Shown in pieces: positions 1 to 6,062 of a stretch of 18,384 bases of DNA. Origin of the DNA: Pirellulales bacterium (lineage in GTDB: Bacteria; Planctomycetota; Planctomycetia; Pirellulales; JAICIG01); NCBI GenBank assembly GCA_025924495.1, contig JAICIG010000123.1, positions 1-18,384 on the forward strand. Direction: 5' to 3'. The notes beneath the pieces are model-generated. The model did no database searches and was not told the origin of the DNA. It worked only from the letters and a program-made list of their open reading frames with translations. Every line of letters starts with the position of its first letter. The stretch's first letter is position 1. Made by a program: the position numbers and the translations under genes.

Positions 1-119
1 CGGCTGATGCCATCTAACAGCGCCGATTTCTGCAGCGCGTGGTAAATTCGCGTCAGTTCGCTTTGCGTTTGCGACTTTTTGCCGTTGGCCACGGCGATGA
101 TCTGGTTAAGCTTCGGCAT
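1..119 (-). CDS. Conserved hypothetical protein, 5' part only (runs off the window)
   Basis: The minus strand opens with ATG at 117-119 and reads MPKLNQIIAVANGKKSQTQS and on for 39 codons without a stop until the window edge. A good Shine-Dalgarno sequence (AGAGGTG) lies just upstream at about 125-131. The start resembles a widespread family of small uncharacterised bacterial proteins that begin with MPKLNQIIAVE-like sequence; I recall this family only from memory and no function is known to me. Basic residues and polar helix-like sequence dominate; no membrane segment is visible. The gene is transcribed away from the next gene at 342, so the roughly 220 bases between should hold two divergent promoters. 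The rest of the protein is outside the window. Confidence 0.75.
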   Translation of the reverse strand, partial: MPKLNQIIAVANGKKSQTQSELTRIYHALQKSALLDGIS

Positions 120-316
120 GAGTCACCTCTGGGTTGTTACGTAATGATCGCAGAAGCATATTCGCACTTCTGGCCCGGGAATCAATGACGCCCGGCCGCA
201 GCTCGAGGTTCGGCTGGCCGCCTGGATAAAAAGGAATGCCCGCCGCCAGGGCTCATTCGCGCGCTTATGCCGAACGCCGTTTCCAGATAGAATCGCACAG
301 GATTCGTTCTAAGTCT

Positions 317-330
317 TCCCTCAAGAGGGA
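317..330 (+). promoter_or_regulatory. Ribosome binding site inside a small inverted repeat
   Basis: TCCCTC (317-322), AA, GAGGGA (325-330) is a perfect inverted repeat whose right arm is the only Shine-Dalgarno-like sequence ahead of the GTG start at 342. The spacing of about 12 bases is somewhat long. If the hairpin forms (effective stem 5 bp with a CAAG loop) it would partly hide the ribosome binding site. The match may be chance. Confidence 0.3.
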
Positions 331-341
331 TTGGATCGACC

Positions 342-953
342 GTGAACCACAGCCGAAACGTCTTGCCAGCCCTCGCTACCTTGGCAGTCATTGCCTCCTT
401 CGGATTCCTGAATCTCGACGGATATCAATTACACCTTGTTTCTCCATGGGGTGGAATCGGCGCAATGACGGGCGAGCCGCCAACCAACAACTGGGTCCAT
501 GGCTGGCCCATCGGTTTCGCTGTGCGTTCTAGCATCTATTCGGTCAACGCCGGTCGTGGCGTAAAGGTTCGGTCGTTTACCGGGGAATATGGCTTGTACT
601 CTCGTTGGCCAATCGACGAATCGCCCGTCGCGGCATTTAGCAGACTTGCGGCGGCTTGCGACTTGCTGTTGTGCATCATGCTTGCGTCCGGGACGTTTGT
701 CGGAACTCGAAAGCTGGCGGGCTACTTCGGATGCCGCCCGCAATTTGGATTGCGGTCACTTTTTGCTTGCATCTTCGCCTTCGCCATAGTGTTTGCGTGG
801 CGCGATTGGGTCTTTCAATCGCGCTACGTAAGCGAGTTGCTCGCCGCTGCGGCCATAGCATTCGGAACCTGCGTATCAGCGCTCGCGATTCCTTGGCGAA
901 TCCGAAATTCCAACGTTCCTGCACAGGCAAAGACTTCAGCCGAAGTGATATAA
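342..953 (+). CDS. Small multi-pass membrane protein, unknown function
   Basis: This 203-aa protein starts at GTG 342, with an SD-like GAGGG about 12 bases upstream. I do not recognise its family. Four hydrophobic segments are visible at about residues 7-25, 103-122, 136-153 and 164-185, separated by a soluble stretch (26-102) rich in Gly, Trp and Tyr, which would lie between TM1 and TM2, outside the cell if the N-terminus is cytoplasmic. The sequence FGLRSLFACIFAFAI in TM3 resembles the FSLRxLL-type membrane anchor common in planctomycete hypothetical proteins. The C-terminus is short and polar. It lies 94 bases before the next plus-strand gene, which also has hydrophobic segments at its end, so the two may be co-transcribed. 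No catalytic motif is seen. Confidence 0.65.
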   Translation: MNHSRNVLPALATLAVIASFGFLNLDGYQLHLVSPWGGIGAMTGEPPTNNWVHGWPIGFAVRSSIYSVNAGRGVKVRSFTGEYGLYSRWPIDESPVAAFSRLAAACDLLLCIMLASGTFVGTRKLAGYFGCRPQFGLRSLFACIFAFAIVFAWRDWVFQSRYVSELLAAAAIAFGTCVSALAIPWRIRNSNVPAQAKTSAEVI

Positions 954-1047
954 CCATGCGATAACCCGACGCCGCAATATGCGTTTTCGGAAGGGGAGAT
1001 CAACCTCTCCGGCGCGGCTATCGCCAATTTAAGTCCGAACTCTGCGA

Positions 1048-1680
1048 ATGGAGCACTTGCCGCCACAACTCGAAGCACGAATCGGCAAGGTCGCTCAACA
1101 GGTGAACCGCCCGCCAAGTGCGATCCTATTTGTCTTGCGCGGTCTTACGCGGGCTCCTGAGATGGCCTCAGAATCGTTCCATGTTGATGCAGCGGAACTC
1201 TGCTGGCGACTTCACGACCAGGCAATTGCCAGATTTGGCGGGAAGGCGCGAGACCAACTCAAATCCTGGGGCATTCAGTCCACAGACGACTTTGGTCGAA
1301 TCATATTCGGATTGATCGCGGAAGGCCTGGCGATTCAAAGCAACACCGACAAACTTGAGGATTTCCAAGACGTATTTGCCTTCGAGAACACGTTTGAAGA
1401 GCTCCGATACCCGCCGCCTTCTGGTCGTCAATTTAGACTATCGACGCTGTTCTTAGTCACAACTGCCAGTGCAATCGCATTGTCAGGAGCGGCAGTACGC
1501 GGCGTATCAGGCGCATTAGAAACGCTGCTCGCCGCGTGGATCGTTGTTCTTGGAGCGTTTTGCATGTGGTTCGGAGTCCGGGACCGCTCGCGAGGCCGAA
1601 CACTAGCCGTCGTGATTGGCGTTCTATTCTGCGCCGGCGGAATAGTCGCATTCGTCCTGCTGTCTCTTCCCATGCCATAA
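1048..1680 (+). CDS. Minf_1886-like domain protein with C-terminal membrane segments
   Basis: This 210-aa protein starts at ATG 1048; an in-frame stop at 1030-1032 rules out a much longer form, and there is no convincing SD sequence. Residues about 20-115 resemble the Minf_1886 family, small proteins of unknown function in Planctomycetes and Verrucomicrobia: an AILFVLRGL helix, HVDAAELCWRLHDQAI, then the diagnostic LKSWGIQSTDDFGRIIF, GLIAEGL and LEDFQDVFAFENTF blocks. The family assignment is from remembered patterns, not a search. The usual family members are roughly 120-140 aa and soluble. Here the domain is followed by about 80 residues with three hydrophobic segments (around 131-150, 155-176 and 185-207), introduced by FRLSTLFLVTTASAIAL, another planctomycete-type anchor. 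It therefore looks like a membrane-tethered version of the domain. Its role is unknown. Confidence 0.75.
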   Translation: MEHLPPQLEARIGKVAQQVNRPPSAILFVLRGLTRAPEMASESFHVDAAELCWRLHDQAIARFGGKARDQLKSWGIQSTDDFGRIIFGLIAEGLAIQSNTDKLEDFQDVFAFENTFEELRYPPPSGRQFRLSTLFLVTTASAIALSGAAVRGVSGALETLLAAWIVVLGAFCMWFGVRDRSRGRTLAVVIGVLFCAGGIVAFVLLSLPMP

Positions 1681-1751
1681 ACGGATCGCCAGCGAATCCG
1701 CCGAAGTCGGCTGCCGGACAAAAACTAAGGAGAAGCATCGCCGCCAATCCC

Positions 1752-2086
1752 ATGATGCGTGACATTGGGCGTACCATGCAGGATGAGCCATATTCCGTTC
1801 CGGCATTAACGCGTACTTCCCGGGCGAGGACGATGTCGCCCGCAAAGCTGGCGTCCACATTGCCACGCGCCTCGGCGACCACCCCGCGAAACACGGCCAC
1901 TCGATCCCCGATTCGGCGCGGGGCGGGTGCGAGGGAAACGCCTGGGTCTTTTTGGAATCGGAACGCAATGGCGTTCGCTACGACTATGTCATCGTCTTCT
2001 TCGCGCGAGAACCCTTGGCGAGAAGGCTTGCTGAAACGTGGTCACGCCATTCCGCTATTGCAACGAGTCGATGTAAGAAACAATGA
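1752..2086 (+). pseudogene. Small hypothetical gene, apparently frameshifted
   Basis: Bases 1787-2086 are open in frame 2 and read convincingly like protein (for example INAYFPGEDDVARKAG, then GNAWVFLESERNGVRYDYV), but a TGA at 1784-1786 and the lack of a start codon leave this frame without a beginning. The frame-0 reading from ATG 1752 or 1776 gives MQDEPYSVP, and a one-base slip near 1800-1802 in the CCGG run joins the two into one protein of about 103-112 aa ending at TGA 2084-2086. A single base lost from a longer C/G run would explain this. I do not recognise the family. The 3' end overlaps the convergent SUKH gene by 32 bases. It could be a decayed gene, a sequencing error, or much less likely a programmed frameshift. 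Confidence 0.5.
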
Positions 2087-2639
2087 ATTCGGACAATGAC
2101 TCGGCGAGTTTCTCCGTCCAGATCTTCGGATCAGCGCCCTCTGAGCGAAGGTCGTGCTTGAAGACATAAACCGCGGGAGCGAATGCTTCGCCCTTGCGGA
2201 TAAAGCCGATACTGTCGCCATCGCAGGTGTGGTGATAATCAGAAATCGCAAGCACCGGCATCGTTGATGGATCATCAAACCACCAATGACCGCATGTGCC
2301 CGACAAGACCGAATCGGGAGAATGGAAGCAAATCGCACACCGTCCCGGCAAATGAAACGCGCCGAACTCGGTCAACAATCGGGTATAGTCATTCGGCAAC
2401 TTGCTGCCAAGTTGCGATTCAAGTTTCGAGATCGTTGATGCGGGTATCGGGCAAAAGGTTTTGGCTGCAGGGTACTCGATCACGATCTCGTCTGTCACGG
2501 GAATGCCGAGCCGTCGGCACAGCGCCGTCGCATCACCGGTCTCCGGGTCGTAGTCATCAAAGTAGTAGACCTGATTCTCGCACAAGCGATCACCGACGCC
2601 TTTAATCTTGGCGATGGCGATTTCAATCGTACTGGTCAT
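2055..2639 (-). CDS. SMI1/KNR4 (SUKH) family protein
   Basis: This 194-aa protein starts at ATG 2637-2639, preceded by AGGA about 8 bases upstream; the open frame extends to 2840 but the added residues look non-coding. Residues about 68-190 fit the SUKH/SMI1-KNR4 fold: STISKLESQLGSKLPNDYT followed by RLLTEFGAF is the hallmark first helix and hydrophobic patch, and the end (WTEKLAESLSEFIVSYIDS) matches the family's closing helix. SUKH proteins in bacteria often act as immunity proteins against contact-dependent or polymorphic toxins, or as free-standing regulators. Residues 1-67 are an additional N-terminal region with an acidic patch (YYFDDYDPETGD). No toxin gene is visible beside it, so an immunity role is only a possibility. 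It is divergent from the sigma factor gene, with 239 bases between. Confidence 0.75.
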   Translation of the reverse strand: MTSTIEIAIAKIKGVGDRLCENQVYYFDDYDPETGDATALCRRLGIPVTDEIVIEYPAAKTFCPIPASTISKLESQLGSKLPNDYTRLLTEFGAFHLPGRCAICFHSPDSVLSGTCGHWWFDDPSTMPVLAISDYHHTCDGDSIGFIRKGEAFAPAVYVFKHDLRSEGADPKIWTEKLAESLSEFIVSYIDSLQ

Positions 2640-2878
2640 GGGAGTCCTGTGAGACGCCGAACTGGTTCTGAGGTAAATTCTATCTACTGCCTGTAGGCCG
2701 CAAATATGTAGGCTTTCCTGCGCAATGTCGAGGCTCCAAAGTCCTATTGTTCCTGCCGGTCGCGCGGCTGTCACGTGGTTCTCGGTGCGAAAGGCGATTC
2801 TTGCTGCCGCCCCAGTTTTCCGCCCCTCGCCGTGTAACACTGGGCTAATTTGATTGTGTATAAGGTAGGAGCACGACG

Positions 2879-3478
2879 ATGTCCCCCATTCCTACCACGC
2901 GCGTCAGCCTGCTGTTGCGGCTGCGTGATTCGCAAGATCACGCGGCGTGGCTGGAATTCGTATCTCTCTACGAACCGGCGACTTACCGACTGCTGCGCCG
3001 CCAGGGACTGCAGGATGCCGATGCTCAGGAGATCGTACAGCAATTGTTCATGGCGGTCAGCCGCAATATCGACCGCTGGGACCCGTCGAAAGAGCGCGGG
3101 TCGCTGCGCGGGTGGCTGAGACGGGCGACTCGCAACCTGGTCATCAATTGGCTCAAAGCGCGCCAGCGGCGCGTGCAGGCCACGGGCGATTCGAACCTGC
3201 AGGCAATGCTCGACATGCTGCCGGCCGAGTCCGAGCCCGAGACGGCCGAGTTCGACCTGGAGTTGCGCCGGGCAATTTTCCATCGGGCCGCCGAATGCGT
3301 GCAGGGCGAAGTGCGGCCGGCGACCTGGCAAGCGTTCTGGGAGACCGCAGTCAGCGGAACGTCGATCGCCGATGCTGCGAAGAAGCTGGAAATGACGGTC
3401 GGAGCGGTCCGCGTCGCCAAGTGCCGCGTGCTGGCTCGGCTGCAAACCGTGGTGAAAGAACTGGAGACAATCCGATGA
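2879..3478 (+). CDS. RNA polymerase sigma factor, ECF family
   Basis: This 199-aa protein starts at ATG 2879, with GTAGGAG about 8 bases upstream. It is a group-4 (extracytoplasmic function) sigma factor that would direct RNA polymerase to a specific promoter set. Region 2 covers about residues 26-95: a first helix (AWLEFVSLYEPATYRLL), then the region 2.2-type DAQEIVQQLFMAVSRNIDRW and the region 2.3/2.4 block GSLRGWLRRATRNLVINWL. Region 4 covers about 130-195, with the helix-turn-helix SIADAAKKLEMTVGAVRVAK. The short linker and the absence of region 3 are normal for the class. Its last codons overlap the start of the kinase gene (ATGA at 3475-3478), so the two are translationally coupled. No separate anti-sigma gene is present; the kinase may take that role. 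Confidence 0.93.
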   Translation: MSPIPTTRVSLLLRLRDSQDHAAWLEFVSLYEPATYRLLRRQGLQDADAQEIVQQLFMAVSRNIDRWDPSKERGSLRGWLRRATRNLVINWLKARQRRVQATGDSNLQAMLDMLPAESEPETAEFDLELRRAIFHRAAECVQGEVRPATWQAFWETAVSGTSIADAAKKLEMTVGAVRVAKCRVLARLQTVVKELETIR

Positions 3479-5949
3479 ATGACTCCTGCTCAATCACGAT
3501 GCTTGAAGCGGCGCTGGCGGGCAGTCTGCCGACGGACGACGAAGCTTCGTTGCAGCAGCACCTGGACCACTGCGAGCAATGCACCGCCGAGCTCGAACGC
3601 CTGGCGGGAGGCGCCGGATGGCGCCAGGAAGTGGCGTCCTTGTTGCAAACCGACGAGCTCGATGAGGAGCTGCCGACGTCCGACGACTGGTCGGCCATTG
3701 ATTTCACGGTCGATCATCTCGAGCCGGCGGATGAGCCGAACGTGCTAGGCCGGCTGGGCGGCTACGATGTGCTGGAAATCATCGGCCGCGGCGGCATGGG
3801 GGTCGTGCTGAAGGCTTTCGACCGCGATCTCAAACGCTGCGTCGCCATCAAGGTTTTGGCGCCGCATCTCGCGCAAAGCGCGCTGGCTCGCAAGCGTTTT
3901 GCCCGCGAGGCCCAGGCGGCCGCGGCGGTGGTTCATCCGCACGTGTTGGCGATTCACCACGTGCAGCCCGCCGGCCGGTTGCCGTTTCTGGTCATGCCGT
4001 TGGTGGCCGGCGAGTCGCTGGCTCAACGGCTGGCGGCCCAAGGCGCGCTGGAACTGAAGGAAGTGCTCCGCATCGGCATGCAGGCCGCGGCCGGGCTCGC
4101 GGCGGCTCACGAGCAGGGGCTGGTGCACCGCGACGTGAAGCCGGCCAATATTCTGCTCGAGAAAGGGGTCGAACGCGCTGTGCTCACCGACTTTGGGCTG
4201 GCCCGCGCGGCCGACGATGTCGCACTCACGCGCGGCGGCGCGATTGCCGGAACGCCGCAGTACATGTCGCCTGAGCAGGCCCGGGGCGACGCGCTCGACG
4301 GCCGTTCCGACCTCTTCAGCCTGGGCTGCGTGTTGTACGAGATGGCGACCGGAGTATCGCCGTTCCGCGCCGACTCGGTCATGGCGACGCTGCGACGCCT
4401 GGTTGACGACGCGCCGCAGCCGCTGGCATCGCTCAATCCGGAGCTGCCGGCGTGGTTCATCGGCATTGTTAATCGCCTGCTGGAAAAGGATCCGGCGCAG
4501 CGGTTCAGCTCCGCTCAGGAGGTCAGCGACTTGCTCAATGGTTGCTTGGCGCATATTCAGCAACCGGCGACATCCCCCTTGCCAGAGATCGTCGCGCGGC
4601 CGGCAGTGCGTCGCCTTTACTGGCACAAGTCCAGTCGCTTCGCGAAGGTTATTGCGACGATCGCCGTCTCCGGGATCGTGTTGCTGGGCGCCTTGATGCT
4701 GGCCGCCGATCCGCCCGACATTGCCGGCCGCTGGCTGGGCGAAGAGTGGGGCGACGTCTCGCTGGAAAAACGAGGCGAGGGAGAATACGCCGGCACGTTC
4801 GCGCTCGCGGTCGGCAAGCAGGCCGGCGAGATTCAACTGAAGTGGTCGCGCATCGAGCGCCGCTTCAATGGCACGTGGCGCGAAGGAGAAGACCGCTTTG
4901 GCGAACTCTCGGTGCGACTGGTCGGCAATGAGATCCTCGGCGCCTTCTCGACCGATCGCAACTCGCGAATCAACCCCGCTACGCCGCGCCTGGCCGACCT
5001 GAAATGGACGAAGGCGGTGTTTATGACGAGCACAGTCGCGCCAGCGAGCGAGTCTCCCAACACCGGCGGAAACTCTGCCAACCGAGCCGCCCTTGCGGGC
5101 TTCCCCCGTGCCAAGCAGAAACCGCCCGAGGCAGAAGCGGATCATTCCACTGCTGATTCCAATGCTTCCCAAGTTCGTTTGTTCCGGCTGCGCTTCAAGC
5201 TCGCCAGCGACATGGTGGACGAATTGCGGCAGATTCTGCTGGGGCGGCCCGGCCAGGTCGCGAAACCATCGGCCGACAACCAGGAGATTCTCGTCAATGC
5301 CCCGCCCGGCGTGCTGGATCGCGTGCAGACTTACATTGCGGTGACCGACTGGCCCGACGTCATCTGGCGCAAGCCCAACTGCGAGTATCCGCGCGAGACG
5401 GTGGCGCGGGCTGCCCGTTCATTCTTCTATGCCTGCGCCATCGAGGACTCGCCCGAGTATTTCTCGAACTTGCTGTCAGTTGACGTTTTAGCGGAGTTGA
5501 AGGGGGATACAAGGTCCCAGGAATACTTAGACTATGAGATGGGCGGCGCGCCGAACCCCGAATGGGAAAAATCGCTGCGCGGCGATTGGCCCGGCAAGAA
5601 AGAAGCGATCGAGCGCATGGTGCGCGAGTGGAATCGGCATTCGTTGCGAACGCTCCGGGAAGAGTCAGGAATTGCCATAGGTTTTGGCACCAAACATTTC
5701 TGCTCCGTTTCGTTTAAAGACGCGGACAAAAGTTTTTACTCGGTCATCGTCCGGCCAGACCCCAACAAAGGGCCCGACGGGCAAGAGGCATACCTGTTCG
5801 GCTCGCTGCCGCCTTGGTGGCAACCCGCTGCTGACAAGAAACGGAAGCCCGACGCCAAGGTCGGCGTCCTGCGCGACCAGGGGGCTACGAACCTCAGCGC
5901 GACCGCGCCGGCGGACGCCGGCGACCTCTACTTTTTCGGATCAGAGTAG
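3475..5949 (+). CDS. Membrane Ser/Thr protein kinase with zinc-finger-like N-terminus and large C-terminal sensor region
   Basis: This 824-aa protein starts at ATG 3475, inside the sigma factor's stop codon; the frame is open further upstream, but that part only overlaps the sigma gene. Residues 29-36 (HLDHCEQC) form the Hx3Cx2C motif of zinc-binding anti-sigma domains. Residues about 97-360 are a complete Hanks-type kinase: glycine loop GRGGMG (104-109), VAIK lysine K126, HRDVKPAN (218-225, catalytic D220), DFG (239-241) and an SPE-type APE motif (265-267). One membrane span lies at about 389-411. Outside it are a beta-rich, lipocalin-like stretch (416-495), a low-complexity linker, a segment like a secretin short N-terminal domain (about 566-627, ending DRVQTYIAVTDWP) and an unrecognised C-terminal part (about 630-824). 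The kinase probably senses an external signal and controls the coupled sigma factor; this last step is inference. Confidence 0.9.
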   Translation: MNDSCSITMLEAALAGSLPTDDEASLQQHLDHCEQCTAELERLAGGAGWRQEVASLLQTDELDEELPTSDDWSAIDFTVDHLEPADEPNVLGRLGGYDVLEIIGRGGMGVVLKAFDRDLKRCVAIKVLAPHLAQSALARKRFAREAQAAAAVVHPHVLAIHHVQPAGRLPFLVMPLVAGESLAQRLAAQGALELKEVLRIGMQAAAGLAAAHEQGLVHRDVKPANILLEKGVERAVLTDFGLARAADDVALTRGGAIAGTPQYMSPEQARGDALDGRSDLFSLGCVLYEMATGVSPFRADSVMATLRRLVDDAPQPLASLNPELPAWFIGIVNRLLEKDPAQRFSSAQEVSDLLNGCLAHIQQPATSPLPEIVARPAVRRLYWHKSSRFAKVIATIAVSGIVLLGALMLAADPPDIAGRWLGEEWGDVSLEKRGEGEYAGTFALAVGKQAGEIQLKWSRIERRFNGTWREGEDRFGELSVRLVGNEILGAFSTDRNSRINPATPRLADLKWTKAVFMTSTVAPASESPNTGGNSANRAALAGFPRAKQKPPEAEADHSTADSNASQVRLFRLRFKLASDMVDELRQILLGRPGQVAKPSADNQEILVNAPPGVLDRVQTYIAVTDWPDVIWRKPNCEYPRETVARAARSFFYACAIEDSPEYFSNLLSVDVLAELKGDTRSQEYLDYEMGGAPNPEWEKSLRGDWPGKKEAIERMVREWNRHSLRTLREESGIAIGFGTKHFCSVSFKDADKSFYSVIVRPDPNKGPDGQEAYLFGSLPPWWQPAADKKRKPDAKVGVLRDQGATNLSATAPADAGDLYFFGSE

Positions 5950-5999
5950 CGCCGCCCGCCTGTGCGAGCCGCCGCAACCCACCAGCAAGCCATTGTCGT

Positions 6000-6019
6000 C
6001 TTTCGCTTCCCCTCGAAAG
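6000..6019. terminator. Weak hairpin between convergent genes
   Basis: CTTTCG (6000-6005) pairs with CGAAAG (6014-6019) around an 8-base loop in the 113-base gap between the convergent kinase and surface-protein genes. There is no U-tract on either strand, so intrinsic termination is doubtful. Confidence 0.2.
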
Positions 6020-6062
6020 GAGACTAATTGACAACTGCAGCCGTAGAGCCGCGCTGGGCCGA

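Noticed and set aside
995..1010. Inverted repeat GGAGA-TCAACC-TCTCC between the two small membrane protein genes
   Set aside because: A 5-bp stem without a T-run is too weak to call a terminator or regulatory element.
2640..2840. N-terminal extension of the SUKH protein
   Set aside because: The extra residues look like translated intergenic DNA, and the ATG at 2637-2639 has a better ribosome binding site and a normal N-terminus.
2859..2864. TATAAG as a -10 box for the sigma factor gene
   Set aside because: It lies only 15 bases before the start codon and would place the transcript start inside or after the ribosome binding site; no matching -35 box.
3745..5172. Long open frame (475 codons) on the minus strand opposite the kinase gene
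   Set aside because: It is a G+C-driven shadow: the plus strand has every kinase motif, while the antisense protein is Arg/Gln/His-rich with no domain.
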